Below, piece by piece: positions 36,697-47,100 of a DNA stretch of 64,000 nt (its first letter is position 1; each line of letters starts with the position of its first letter). This stretch comes from Thermoleophilales bacterium. Lineage in GTDB: Bacteria; Actinomycetota; Thermoleophilia; Solirubrobacterales; 70-9. The notes under the pieces were generated by a model that did not search any database, was not told the origin of the DNA, and was given only the letters and a program-made list of their open reading frames with translations. Position numbers and translations under genes: made by a program. Location of the stretch: contig JACJWZ010000002.1 of NCBI GenBank assembly GCA_020636895.1, forward strand, positions 1,099,607-1,163,606, in the 5' to 3' direction.

Positions 36697-38889
36697 CTAG
36701 ACCAGCGCCTCCATCCGCTCCGCCAGGCGGGAGTGGCGGTCCATGGCGTCGGTGTTGGCGAGCGCCCGGCCGAGCGCTCGCGCATCGCCGGCGAGGATGC
36801 AGAGCTTCTGCGCCCGGGTGACGGCGGTGTAGAGCAGGTTGCGGGAGACGAGCCGCGGCGCGTGGGTGCTGTGGAGGACGACGATCACGGCCGGGATCTC
36901 GAACCCCTGCGCCTTGTGCACCGAGGTGCAGAACCCGCCGCGGAGCGCCCGCGCCTCGCGGAAGGGCAACTCGACGATCTCGCCGACGTCGTTCTCCAGC
37001 CACAACGAGCCGTCCTCCTCGTCGGCTGAGTCGACGACGAACATCGTCCCGTTGGCGATCGCGTGGTCGGGGATCGAGCGGGTCGTGATCACCTTCTCGC
37101 CGACCCGGAAGCGGCCGTCGCAGACGCGCTCGGCCGAGCCGCAGAGCTCCTCGCGCATGCGCGCGTGCAGCGCGTCGATCCCCGCCACCCCCTTGTACTG
37201 GGGGGCGAGGAGCTGCACCTGCCGGACCGGGTCGAAGCCGTACTCGGCCGGGATCCGCTCGGTCGCGATCTTGATCACGTCGTCGGCGAGGTCCTCGGCG
37301 CTGCTGCGGAAATGGATGAAGAAGTCGCGCTCCTCCTCCTCGGTCGGCTCGCGCCGCGGCGCCTGCCCGGTGCGGATCGCGTGGGCGGCGCCGACGATCA
37401 TCGACCGCCGCGCCTGCCGGAAGACGTGCTCGAGGCGCACCGTCGGGACGATGCCCGCCTCGATCAGCTCACAGAAGGGCTTGCCGGGGCCGACCGGCGG
37501 GAGCTGGTCGACGTCGCCGATCAGGACGAGGTGGGTGTCGGGCCCGATCGCCGCGACCAGCGCCCGGCAGATCTCGAGGGAGAGCATCGAGGCCTCGTCG
37601 ACGATCACGAGGTCGGCCTCGATCGGCGCGTCCTCGTCGCGGCCGGGGATCTCGCCGGGGATCCACTCGAGCGCCTTGTGGATCGTCATCGCCGGGGCGC
37701 CGTCGGTCGCCTGCGTGAGCCGTCGCGCCGCCCGCCCGGTCGGCGCCAGCAGCCGGATCTCCAGCTTGCGCGGCTCGCACATCGCGCTCAGCGCCTTGGT
37801 CAAGTGCGTCTTGCCGGTGCCGGGGCCGCCGGTGATCACCGACAGGCGCCGCGTGAGCGCGTTGGTCACCGCATCGCGCTGCTCCGGGGTCAGGTCGTGG
37901 ACCTCCAGCTCCGCCTCGGTCGGCGGCTTGCTCCAGGCGGGCTCCCCGCGCGACATTGCGGCGAAGCGCTCCGCGAGCCAGACCTCCGCCGCGAAGGTCC
38001 AGCCGCGGTAGATGCGCGGGTCCTCGGGGCTCAGCGTCGGCACCTCCTCGACGTGCAGCTCCGGCGCCGCCCGCAGCTCCGCCATCTCCGGCTCGGTGCC
38101 GCCGAGCAGTCGCCGCACCTCCTCGATCAGCTCGCCGCGGGGGAGGTAGGTGTGGCCGTGGTTCTCGGCCTCGCGCAGCGTGTGCACCGCGGCGGCACGA
38201 ACGCGGCGCTGGGAGTCGGGGGCGACGCCGGAGGCGAGCGCGACCTTGTCGGCGCCGAGGAAGCCGATGCCGGGGACGTCGGTGAGCGCGTAGGGGTCGT
38301 CGCGGACCTCCTCGACGGCGTGGATCCCGTGCAGCGCGATCAGCTCGCCGACGTAGCGGGCGAGCCCGTGCGGCGCGAGCAGCGTGTAGAGACGGCGCTC
38401 GGCCCGGCGGTTCGCCCACTCCTCGGCCGCCTCGGCCGCGGTCGCCTCGCTGACGCCGCGGATCTTCAGGAACTCGGCCTCGGGGTCGCGGTCGATCACC
38501 TCGAAGACGTCGGCCCCGTACCTCGCCACCAAGTCGTCGGCGCGCTTGCCGCCGATCCCGGGGATCGTCTTCAGGTAGCGGCGGATCCCGTCGGTCCCGG
38601 TCGGGTCGAGCGGCTCCGCCTCGCGCGCCGCGAGCTGCAGGCCGTGCTTGCGGTGGAGCTCATAGGTGCCGACGAGCCGCGCCCGCGTGTCCTCCTCGAG
38701 GTGGCCGATCGGCCCCACCGCGACCATCTCCTCGCCGCTCTCGAGCTCGACGACGACGACCGCGAACTGGCCGTCGTCGGAGCACCAGCGCTGGAAGACG
38801 ACCCCGACCTCGCCCTCGAAATCGTCCCCCGCCGCCGGCCCCGCGTCGAGGAGCCGTTCCTGCTCTGTCGGTGCGGCGTTCATGGTCAA
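36697..38889 (-). CDS. recD2: RecD2-type ATP-dependent DNA helicase
   Basis: 730 aa. The N-terminal OB-like and helix-hairpin-helix region (IPGIGGKRADDLVARYG, IRGVSEATA, VPGIGFLGADKVA) is typical of RecD2. The SF1B motor follows: Walker A ITGGPGTGKTH, Walker B LVIVDEASML, GDVDQLPPVGPG, and the SH3/2A end with TSVHKAQGFEIPAVIVVL and LLYTAVTRAQKL. RecD2 works without RecBC, in repair and fork maintenance. ATG 38889; the second ATG two codons later is also usable. Confidence 0.95.
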   Translation of the reverse strand: MTMNAAPTEQERLLDAGPAAGDDFEGEVGVVFQRWCSDDGQFAVVVVELESGEEMVAVGPIGHLEEDTRARLVGTYELHRKHGLQLAAREAEPLDPTGTDGIRRYLKTIPGIGGKRADDLVARYGADVFEVIDRDPEAEFLKIRGVSEATAAEAAEEWANRRAERRLYTLLAPHGLARYVGELIALHGIHAVEEVRDDPYALTDVPGIGFLGADKVALASGVAPDSQRRVRAAAVHTLREAENHGHTYLPRGELIEEVRRLLGGTEPEMAELRAAPELHVEEVPTLSPEDPRIYRGWTFAAEVWLAERFAAMSRGEPAWSKPPTEAELEVHDLTPEQRDAVTNALTRRLSVITGGPGTGKTHLTKALSAMCEPRKLEIRLLAPTGRAARRLTQATDGAPAMTIHKALEWIPGEIPGRDEDAPIEADLVIVDEASMLSLEICRALVAAIGPDTHLVLIGDVDQLPPVGPGKPFCELIEAGIVPTVRLEHVFRQARRSMIVGAAHAIRTGQAPRREPTEEEERDFFIHFRSSAEDLADDVIKIATERIPAEYGFDPVRQVQLLAPQYKGVAGIDALHARMREELCGSAERVCDGRFRVGEKVITTRSIPDHAIANGTMFVVDSADEEDGSLWLENDVGEIVELPFREARALRGGFCTSVHKAQGFEIPAVIVVLHSTHAPRLVSRNLLYTAVTRAQKLCILAGDARALGRALANTDAMDRHSRLAERMEALV

Positions 38890-38935
38890 TCCAAGTTAAG
38901 TAGCCGACCGGCGCCCTCGCCCCGAGAGGCTTACG

Positions 38936-39307
38936 TCAGTAGGGAGGCTCGAGGCCGTCGAGCATCGGGAAGTGCCGGACATTGGCCGTCGCCAGTTCCG
39001 CTCCGGTGAGCTCGGCGGTCGCGGCGATGGCCAGGTCCGCGGTGTCGATCCCCGGATGGCTGCGACGCCAGCGGCGCCCGAGCTCCCCGGCCCGCCGCGC
39101 GACGAGCCGGTCGATCGGGTGCCACTCGAGCTCGCCGAGCAGGCGCGAGGTCGCCCCCCGCTCCGCGGACCGCAGGCCGCGCAGGACCTCGATGCGCGTG
39201 ATCTCCGAGCAAAGCGGTACATCGTCCAGGGCTGCGACGAACGCGACGGCGCTCTCGTCCCCGCGCAGTACATCGACCAGAACCGAGGTGTCGAGGAGCC
39301 GCTGCAT
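38936..39307 (-). CDS. vapC: PIN-domain toxin VapC
   Basis: 123 aa ribonuclease-type toxin. PIN acidic residues are in place: LLDTSVLVDVLRG (Asp), SEITRIEVLRGL (Glu), GIDTADLAIAATAELTGAELATANVRHF (Asp and Asn/Asp pair). Starts inside the vapB stop (TGATG). Confidence 0.9.
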   Translation of the reverse strand: MQRLLDTSVLVDVLRGDESAVAFVAALDDVPLCSEITRIEVLRGLRSAERGATSRLLGELEWHPIDRLVARRAGELGRRWRRSHPGIDTADLAIAATAELTGAELATANVRHFPMLDGLEPPY

Positions 39308-39600
39308 CAGCCGCCGCGCTTCCACAGCTCCCGCTCCCGCTCTCTGTAGTCGGGGCGAATCGCGTCGACGTACTCCTCGCCGCTCGGGAGGTGGGGCGCG
39401 CAGCCGGCGGCCTCTGCAAGCGCCGCTCGCATGGAGCCGAGACGAGATCCGGAGGCGTCGGCATCGAGGTAGCGATCGATGGCGTCGCGAATCAGCGATG
39501 ACATCGTGGTTCCGGCCTCGGCAGCCGCCGCCGCGAGGCGGTCGCACTGCTTCTCGTCAAGGTAGATCTGCGTTCGTCGCACGGTGTATAGAGCGTACAT
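39307..39600 (-). CDS. vapB: Ribbon-helix-helix antitoxin VapB
   Basis: 97 aa from ATG 39600, preceded by CAGGAG 5 nt upstream. RHH DNA-binding fold VRRTQIYLDEKQCDRLAAAAAEAGTTMSSLIRDAIDRYL, then a toxin-binding tail with Trp (RERERELWKRGG). A dyad TGTAT-N5-GTACA overlaps the start region and may be the autoregulatory operator. Confidence 0.88.
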   Translation of the reverse strand: MYALYTVRRTQIYLDEKQCDRLAAAAAEAGTTMSSLIRDAIDRYLDADASGSRLGSMRAALAEAAGCAPHLPSGEEYVDAIRPDYRERERELWKRGG

Positions 39601-39729
39601 CGCATCTCCTGACCCCTGTGACGGATCCTTCTCAACCGTCAATCCCGCCCACGCTCCAGGCGCCCCGGTGTGGTCGGCTGACACCTCGGGTGGGCGGACG
39701 GGGGACGAGTTCCGCGATTGCATCGGGGC

Positions 39730-41595
39730 ATGCCGACGCCGCGGGGAACACACAGCGCCAGACGGAGGACGAACCGGGGGACGAGAGCGGGAGCCCTTGC
39801 CGCCGCTTTGGCCGCGGCGGCCGCCCTCGCGCTGGGAGCCCTTCCTGCGCCGGCGGCGGCGCGGGCCCAGTTCCGGGCGGCGCCGGAGTTCGACCTCCCC
39901 GGTCACCACCTGCTCGATGTCGGCGCCGCCGATGTCGACGGTGACGGCCGACTCGACCTCTTCACCACCAACCACAAGTTCTCCTCGGCGCTGCTGCTCA
40001 ACGAGGGCGGCGGTCACTTCTCCGACGGGCTCGCCTCCCTCGGCCTGAGCCCGAGCCGCGGCTTCCCAGGGCTGGAGCGCATGAAGGCTCCCGACATGAG
40101 CGCCGACGGCGCCTACCTCTTCGTGCGTTCGCCCTCGGGCAAGGGCGCCCGCTCCTACGTGCAGATCCGAACCGTCGGAACCGCCGCGCGCGGCCGCCTC
40201 ACCTTCGGCAGTGAGAAGGTCGACGTCCAGCGGCGGGTGGGAGCCGACGTCGACGAGAGCCGCAGCGATGCGGGCCAACCCGTCGTCACCTTCGACGCCC
40301 GCGCGGGCGCTGTGATCGACATCGCCCTGCGCCACGTCGACCTGCCGATCGCGGTCAACTTCGACGAGCCGGATCCGGCCGACGTCTTCGTCGGCAGCGA
40401 CGCGGTAGCGGCGACCGAGCGTTCCTTCCTGCTGACGCTGCGCGATCGCCACGGCCTCGCCTTCGCCGACCTCGGCGGCGACCGTGGCACTGATCTCTTC
40501 GCCGCGAGCGGCGGGCTCGGCGGCGGCATCAAGCTGCCCGGCTACCGGGGCCAGGTCCAGGACGAGCTGCTCGTCGGCCGCGGCAACTCGTTCAGCGACG
40601 AGAGCGCCGACAGCGGGCTGGAGAAGGGCGACTGCCGTGGACGCGAGGCGGCGTCGGTCGATGTCGACGGCGACGGGCTGCTCGACGTCTTCGAGGGCTG
40701 CGAGGGAGCGCCGCCTCTGATCTACCGGCAGGTCGCGCCCGCCCGCTTCGAACCCTTCCCGGCACCGGACTCGATCGCGACGACCTTCCGCTGGGCGGAT
40801 ACCCGTGGCGACGCCCGCCTCGAACTGCTGGCGGCCGAGCGCGACGGCGTCCACGTCTACGGCTTCCGCGCCGATGGGCCGCACCCCGTCGACCGGGTGC
40901 GCGCCGACGCCCGCAAGGGGAAGGTGACCCAGTTCGCGCTGTCCGACTTCGACGCCGACGGTGACCTCGACGCGCTCGCCGTCGCCCACACCGGCAACAC
41001 GGTGCTCGAGAACCGCCGCGGGCACCTGCACGCGGTCCCGCCGCGTCGCTTCGGCCTCCCGTCGCGCAGCGTCGCCGCGAGCTTCGTCGACTACGACAAC
41101 GACGGCATGGTCGACCTCGATCTCGTACCCCAGGGCCTCTACCACCGAACCGGCCGCTCCTCCTTCCGCCCGGCGCACGCGCTCGAGGCTCACGGCGCGA
41201 AGGCCGCGGTCACGACCTGGTTCGACGCCGATGGCGACGGCCTCCGTGACGCCGTGATCGCCACCGGCCCGAGCGCGTTCTCCAACGACAAGACGGTGCG
41301 CTCGTTCCGCAACGGCACCCCTGGTGGGCACTGGCTCGAGGTCGATCTGCGCGGGCCCGCCGGCAACGCGCAGGCGATTGGCGCCAGGCTGCGGATCCGC
41401 TGCGGCGGCCACCGGCAGTTCGGCTTCGTCGGCCAAAGCGACGACTCCCGCTACTCGCAGGGCCACTACCGGCTCTACTTCGGCCTCGGGAGCTGCACGA
41501 CCGTCCGCGAGGCGACGGTGAGATGGCCCGACGGCAGTCGCGACAGCTTCGGGCCGCTGCGCGTCGATCGCGTGATCAGGCTCACCGAGGGCTAG
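39730..41595 (+). CDS. Exported CRTAC1-like FG-GAP repeat protein with ASPIC/UnbV domain
   Basis: About 621 aa (TTG 39718 would add 4). Signal peptide with a long Ala/Leu core ending APAAARA. A beta-propeller of FG-GAP repeats carries calcium loops DVDGDGRLDLF, DVDGDGLLDVF, DFDADGDLDAL, DYDNDGMVDLD and DADGDGLRDAV. The C-terminal domain (NAQAIGARLRIRCGG to TVRWPDGSRDSF) is ASPIC/UnbV, as in CRTAC1. Probable extracellular adhesion or matrix protein. Confidence 0.85.
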   Translation: MPTPRGTHSARRRTNRGTRAGALAAALAAAAALALGALPAPAAARAQFRAAPEFDLPGHHLLDVGAADVDGDGRLDLFTTNHKFSSALLLNEGGGHFSDGLASLGLSPSRGFPGLERMKAPDMSADGAYLFVRSPSGKGARSYVQIRTVGTAARGRLTFGSEKVDVQRRVGADVDESRSDAGQPVVTFDARAGAVIDIALRHVDLPIAVNFDEPDPADVFVGSDAVAATERSFLLTLRDRHGLAFADLGGDRGTDLFAASGGLGGGIKLPGYRGQVQDELLVGRGNSFSDESADSGLEKGDCRGREAASVDVDGDGLLDVFEGCEGAPPLIYRQVAPARFEPFPAPDSIATTFRWADTRGDARLELLAAERDGVHVYGFRADGPHPVDRVRADARKGKVTQFALSDFDADGDLDALAVAHTGNTVLENRRGHLHAVPPRRFGLPSRSVAASFVDYDNDGMVDLDLVPQGLYHRTGRSSFRPAHALEAHGAKAAVTTWFDADGDGLRDAVIATGPSAFSNDKTVRSFRNGTPGGHWLEVDLRGPAGNAQAIGARLRIRCGGHRQFGFVGQSDDSRYSQGHYRLYFGLGSCTTVREATVRWPDGSRDSFGPLRVDRVIRLTEG

Positions 41596-41663
41596 ACGAG
41601 CGATTCCCCGCGCCCGCGACGCTTTAAGCCGGCAGCCAGCACGCCACCGAAGCCAGCGGGATG

Positions 41664-41688
41664 CCTGAGGCCAACATGTTGGTCTAGG
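41664..41688. repeat. Hairpin with CAACATGTTG core, copy 1
   Basis: Stem CCT[G]AGGCCAACA paired with TGTTGGTCTAGG, one bulged G. It lies 84 bp before the YVTN propeller gene, in a 177-bp gap that holds nothing else clear. A related hairpin is at 57566. Confidence 0.6.
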
Positions 41689-41772
41689 ACGGCCCGCTGC
41701 AGTGCCCCCAGCTGCGCTGCGATGGGCCGGATCTACCCGGCTCCGCTACATGCGCCCCGCAGGCGTGTTGTC

Positions 41773-43452
41773 ATGTCCATGATGCGCAGGCTCCTGATCC
41801 TTCTGACCGCCACCGTGCTGGTTCTGCCCGCGGCGAACGCCGCCGGTGCCCAGCGGCTTTATGTGGCCGGAGCCGCGCCGGGGGAGTTCAGGGTCGCCGG
41901 CTCATCGGTCGGCTCCGATGGCGCGCTCGCGCAGATCGATAGCGCCTCGGCCGGGACCGACCCGCTTCTCGGTTCGGCGATCTCGCCCGACGGCCGCAAC
42001 CTGTACGTCGCCTCCGCAGGCTCCGGCCTGCGGTCCTTCGGACTGGCGGAGAACGGGTCGGTTACCCCGGCCGCCGGTGACGCCGGGCCCGCGAACCTCC
42101 TGGGCGTGGTGGTGACGCCCGACGGCCGGTTCGTCTACGCCGTCGAGGGTGGAGCGGGAGGGGGCGTCCGCGCCTGGAGCCGCGGCAGCGACGGCGTCCT
42201 GACGACCCTCGGGGCCGGGAGCGACTACGCGGGCGCGACCGGGATCGCGATCGCCCCCGACGGGCGCCACCTGTTCGCGACGAGCCTCACGGCGGGAACG
42301 GTTCGCCCGTTCACGATCGGCACCGACGGCGCGCTGACCCCCGGCGCCGCCCTGCCCGCCGGCGCGAACCCCGTTTCGACCGCCATCTCCCCCGATGGCC
42401 GCTTCCTCTACGTCGGATCCATGGGCGGGGACGCGATCCGCACCTACGCGATCGCGGCCGACGGCTCCCTGAGTCAGGTCGGCGGCTCGCAGCCCACGGC
42501 CGGCACCGGGCCCTACGACCTGCTCGTCACGCCCGACGGCCACTATCTATACGTCGCCAACGTCGGCACCGGTGGGATCGGTGGGATCGGCCGGTTCACC
42601 CTGGCCGCTGACGGCTCGCCGACCATGGGCATCCCGGACGTGCCGACGAACGGCAGTCCGATGGGGCTGGCGGTGAATTCCGCGGGCAAGTGGCTCTACG
42701 CCAACGATTCCTCCGCCCCGCAGGTATTCGGCTTCTCGCTCGCCGGAGCCGTCCCGACGGCGCTCGCCGGCTCGCCGTTCGACGTCGGGGTGGAGGGCCA
42801 GCTCGGCGGCTCGGTGGCGCTCACGCCCGACCGGCCCCCGGTCGCAGCGTTCACAACCGCCGTCAACAACCGCCGCGTCAGCTTCGACGCGCTCGGCACC
42901 TCCGACCCCGACGGCGATCTCGTCGGCCGCTACGACTGGGACTTCGGCGACGGGACGACCGCGGCCAACGGCGGCGCGCAGCTCACGCGGCGCTACGGGA
43001 AGGGAAAGAAGCACCCGCCGGTGACGCTGACGGTCGCCGACGACTCCGGTTGCTCCACCGCGTTCGTGTCCGCCGGCCACACGCCCTACTGCAACGGATC
43101 CGACGCGGCAACCGTGACGATGACCCCGTTCGCCCCGAAGTTCCTCGGCAAGCCCCGGCAGCGGGCGGCGCGGGTCGTGAAGCTGCGTCTGCGCTGCCCC
43201 GCGGAGTGTCGCGTCAAGGTCGTCGGCCGGGTGAAGCTCTCGGGCAAGGGCGTGAGGGCGAAGAAGACCAAGGTCAAGGGCACCTCGAAGAGGCTGCGCG
43301 CTGGTCAGAAGCGGACGCTGAAGCTGAGGCTCTCCGAACGCGGCGTCCGTCTCGCGGGCGAGGCGACGCAGGCCGTCGCCCGGTTGAAGGTCTCAGCCAC
43401 CGACGACGCGGGGAACCTCTTCAAGGATCGCCACGGGATCCGCCTGCGCTAG
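41773..43452 (+). CDS. Exported YVTN beta-propeller protein with PKD domain
   Basis: About 559 aa from ATG 41773. A signal peptide ends near AANAAGA. Seven-bladed propeller repeats contain ISPDGRNLYVAS, VTPDGRFVYAVEG, IAPDGRHLFATS, ISPDGRFLYVGS and VTPDGHYLYVAN. A PKD domain follows (VSFDALGTSDPDGDL, YDWDFGDGTT). The C-terminal region is very basic (KLSGKGVRAKKTKVKGTSKR), suggesting contact with acidic wall polymers. The product resembles lactonase-type propellers but no catalytic residues can be assigned. Confidence 0.8.
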   Translation: MSMMRRLLILLTATVLVLPAANAAGAQRLYVAGAAPGEFRVAGSSVGSDGALAQIDSASAGTDPLLGSAISPDGRNLYVASAGSGLRSFGLAENGSVTPAAGDAGPANLLGVVVTPDGRFVYAVEGGAGGGVRAWSRGSDGVLTTLGAGSDYAGATGIAIAPDGRHLFATSLTAGTVRPFTIGTDGALTPGAALPAGANPVSTAISPDGRFLYVGSMGGDAIRTYAIAADGSLSQVGGSQPTAGTGPYDLLVTPDGHYLYVANVGTGGIGGIGRFTLAADGSPTMGIPDVPTNGSPMGLAVNSAGKWLYANDSSAPQVFGFSLAGAVPTALAGSPFDVGVEGQLGGSVALTPDRPPVAAFTTAVNNRRVSFDALGTSDPDGDLVGRYDWDFGDGTTAANGGAQLTRRYGKGKKHPPVTLTVADDSGCSTAFVSAGHTPYCNGSDAATVTMTPFAPKFLGKPRQRAARVVKLRLRCPAECRVKVVGRVKLSGKGVRAKKTKVKGTSKRLRAGQKRTLKLRLSERGVRLAGEATQAVARLKVSATDDAGNLFKDRHGIRLR

Positions 43453-43493
43453 CCGCGAGCCCGCGCGGCCGCGAGCATCACGGCACCCCGCCC

Positions 43494-43545
43494 CGCCGAA
43501 CGTCGCTTAGTACCCCCTATAGGGCGCACTCAACGACGTTCGGCG
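43494..43545. repeat. Nested-palindrome element, copy 2
   Basis: Perfect 12-bp arms CGCCGAACGTCG / CGACGTTCGGCG enclose an inner palindrome CCCTATAGGG (43515-43524). It sits between convergent genes and can act as a two-way terminator. Homologous to the element at 4995 and related to 55315. Confidence 0.7.
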
Positions 43546-43559
43546 ATCGAAGCACCTAT

Positions 43560-44006
43560 CTAGAGGGACCCGCCGCCCTCCTCGAACCACCTCGCCAGCG
43601 ACTCGACGCCCTCGGCCTGGATGTCGGCGCCCGCGCCGATGCCGAGCGCCTTGCCCGAGCGCATCAGCATCAGCTTCATCTTCTCCCCGCCGGTGGTGGA
43701 GATCTTGAGCTCGACCGTCGCCCGGTCCATGATCGGTGCCGTCGGGGAGGCTCCCCACGTCCCCGCTCCGCCCGCCCTCGCGCCGGCGATGTCCTCCCGC
43801 CGCAGCGACAGCGGCTCGCCCTCGCCCTTGAACTCGCGGCCCCTCGCCATCCGCTGGATGACGATCCGCTCCGGCGCGACCGCGATCGCCACCATCCACC
43901 CCTTGAAACGACGCTGCTGGGAGGCGATGCAGGCGCCCACCAGCTCCTCACCCGGCTCGAGCAGCGACTCGGCGAAGGGATGCAGCTCGCTGGCGAGATC
44001 GGCCAC
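43560..44006 (-). CDS. Small cytoplasmic protein, PH-like fold possible
   Basis: 148 aa from GTG 44006. The pattern LEPGEELVGACIASQQRRFKGWMVAIAVAPERIVIQRM suggests a bacterial PH-type domain. No named family can be given. A TAGGCT box ends 9 nt before the GTG, so the mRNA may be leaderless. It is convergent with the propeller gene. Confidence 0.55.
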   Translation of the reverse strand: MADLASELHPFAESLLEPGEELVGACIASQQRRFKGWMVAIAVAPERIVIQRMARGREFKGEGEPLSLRREDIAGARAGGAGTWGASPTAPIMDRATVELKISTTGGEKMKLMLMRSGKALGIGAGADIQAEGVESLARWFEEGGGSL

Positions 44007-44033
44007 GGCGAATGCAGCCTAGCCGCCCACCAT

Positions 44034-44086
44034 TAAAGGCAGGGAGCGCTGCAACCGAAGTGGTAAAGGCAGGGAACGGTCCCTGC
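44034..44086 (+). promoter_or_regulatory. Direct repeats and hairpin upstream of the DUF11 giant
   Basis: TAAAGGCAGGGA occurs at 44034-44045 and 44064-44075, 30 bp apart. The second copy begins a 7-bp hairpin GCAGGGA-ACGG-TCCCTGC (44069-44086), 27 bp before the GTG start. Arrangement suggests a regulator site, or an mRNA leader structure. Confidence 0.5.
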
Positions 44087-44113
44087 GATGCGAAATCAAC
44101 GCCTCGTACCACC

Positions 44114-47100
44114 GTGAAAACACAGTCTCTCCACGTCCTCATACGCGTCGCGCTGCTCGCGGCCCTCGCACTGCTCGTCGCTCCCGCGGCCGCGCAGGGA
44201 GCCGGCACGCCCAACATCGCCCTCACCAAGAGCGCTCCCGACGTCCTCTACGGAGAGGACGGCACGGTCACGCTGACGGCCTCCAACCCAACCGGCCAGC
44301 CCACCGGCTACAACCTCAGCTTCAACGACGTCCTCCCGCCCGGGATCAGCTACGTCGCGGGCTCCTCCCCCGGCAGCGTCGGCGAGCCGCAGGTCATCAA
44401 CAACGCTCCCACCTCGGGCTCGACCACCCTGATCTGGAGCAACGTCGCCGATCTGACGCCGAACTCCACCTTCTCTTTCAGCTTCCAGGTCCGCCACAGC
44501 ACCTCCGCCTACGAGGTCGGCGACACCTACACCGACAATGCCGGCGCCTACATCAACTGCGACGCCCGCTATGTCCCTGACTTCGGGACCAACGGCCAGG
44601 CGACGCAGACCGGCGGCAACGCGACCTGCTCGGGGACCCCGGCCGAGGAGTCCTACACGGGCTCGGCCACCGCGTCGGCGACGACGACGATCAAGGCCAT
44701 CAAGCTCGACAAGGCCGTCGCGAACGCTCCCGAGGGCGAGCTCCTGCGCGGCCTGCACGACCACCAGACCGTCTACACGCTGACCGCGACCAACAACGGC
44801 GTCGCCCCGACGCTCGGCCTCGACATCGAGGACTACGTCCCGGCCGGGCTCGAGTTCCTCGCCTGCGGCACCGTCGACAACACGACCGACGCGCCCACCA
44901 ATCCCGGCAGCGCGCAGGAGTACCCGGGCTCCGGCCCGATCAACCCCGGCAACGCCCCCGCCGCCCCCGACTGCGTAGCGCCGACCACGGTCGAGACGGT
45001 CCAGAACCCGCCGGGTCTGCCCGCGGGCGTCTACACGCACGTCGTCTGGACCGACGTCACCAACCTCAACCCCGGCCAGGTCTTCGAGCTCCAGTACGTA
45101 GCCGCGATCCCGCTGCGCGCGAACACGATGGACTGGAACGGCGCCGGGACCGGCAACGGCACGGCGCCCGGAACTGGTGGTGCGCAGGCCGCCAACCTCG
45201 ACAACAACTCCGGCCCCGAGACCTACGAGGACGGCGGCAACGAGCCCGCCAACACCAACTATGCCGAGGCCTCGGGCGCCTACCAGGACGGCTCGCAGGG
45301 CGGCCTCGCCGTCAGCGACGACGCCACCTCCACCGTCACCTCCGAGGACCTCCGGGTCCTCAAGAGCGTCGACAACGACGCCCTGCAGCCGGGGATGATC
45401 TCCCACTGGAGCCTGCAGATCGACACCGGCGAGTACCGGTTCGTCGACGACATCGTCGTCACCGACACCCTCGGCAACGCGTACTGCCCGCTCGGCAGCG
45501 CCAACCTCGAGACGACACCGCCGCCGGCGGACTCCGAGTGCGACCCGGTCGGCGGCGAGTCCCCGAACCCCGACTACACGAGCGCCACTGAGAACGCCAA
45601 CGGCACCTGGACGCTGACCTGGGACAACACGGCAAACTCGAACCTCGGCCGGCTGGAGCCGTCCTCCAGCTACACGATCACCTTCCCGACGCGGACGCGC
45701 GAGAACTACCAGAGCAACTTCACCGACTCGAGCCCGGTCCTCGCCCGCGACACGGCCGGCAACGACGTCGATATCGAGGGCAATGACTTCATCATCTGCG
45801 CGCCCGGCGCGCCGTCGCCCTGCCCGATTGGTGACCCCAACAAGATCGACGCCGACGAGGCCGACGGCACGCCCGACACCGACAGCTCGAGCGCGTCGCA
45901 GTCCGGCGACGGCCCGACGATCGACAAGTCGGTCTCCCCCAACGTCAACGAGGTCCCGTGCCCGGCCGGCTCCGGCGCCTACGTCGAGAACGGCCCGACC
46001 GTCCGCCCCGGCCAGACCCTCTGCTACCGGCTGCGAATGAACTTCCCCGCCGACATCAGCACCGGCGGCGTGCAGGTCAACGACTTCATCCCGCCCGGGA
46101 CCACCTACGTCGCCGGCTCGACGCTTGCGACCCCGAACAACAACGTCACGATCGTCTCCGGGAGCCCGCCCGAGCCCGACGTCAACGGCTCCAACCTGAC
46201 CTGGAAGCTCGACGACGGCGCCGACGCGGTCGGCAAGGCGCAGACCTTCGAGGTCGTCTTCCGCGTCCGGGTCGGCCGCCGCGCCGCCGCGATCGACGGC
46301 GACCTGCTCGACAACCTGATGAAGAGCTCCTACGTGAACTCCGACGGGGTCAGCTTCCCGCTGCGTGACTCCACCCCGTTCGAGATCGCGCAGCCGGAGA
46401 TCGGGCTCGTCAAGGGCGTTCGCGACGTCAACAACGGACCCGTCCAGCCGCCCAACAGCAACTACGACGGGGTGGTCGGCGGCGACGTCGTCACCTACCA
46501 GGTGGACGTCTCCAACACCGGCTCCGTCGACGCCGAGAACGCGCAGATCTGGGACCTGCTGCCCGCTGAGTTCACCTGCGCGATGGTCGCCAACATCTCC
46601 ACGCCGGGAAGTAGCTCGGCGACCTGCAACGCGGGCCAGAACCGGATCGAGTGGACGGGGGTCGACGTCGCCGCGAACTCGACGACGACGCTCACCTACG
46701 ACGTGACGATCCCCGACGGCTACTCGAGCGGCGACGTCTTCGTCAACAACGCCGGCGTGCGCCAGTACGAGCACGACACCAACGGCAACGGCCCCTTCAT
46801 CAACATCCCGGCCGAGAACATCGACCCGACGCAGGACCCGAACGCGAACGCGCGGCCGGCCGACGATCCCGCCCAGGTCACGGTCCTCGCGGTGCCGATG
46901 ACGAAGACGCGCACCACGCAGATCAACGAGCCCGGCAACAACCTGGCCTCGCAGGCGACGATCGGCGAGCGCATCGACTACACGGTGACGACGACGATTC
47001 CGGCCGGCACCACCCTCTACGGCTCGGCCCGGATCACCGACCCGCTCGGCTCCCAGCAGTTCCTTGTCCCCGGCAGCGCTTCGGCGACCCTCGACACCGA

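Noticed and set aside
41671..41682. LexA box (SOS operator)
   Set aside because: The actinobacterial LexA consensus has GAAC-N4-GTTC; CCAACATGTTGG does not fit and no SOS gene is adjacent.
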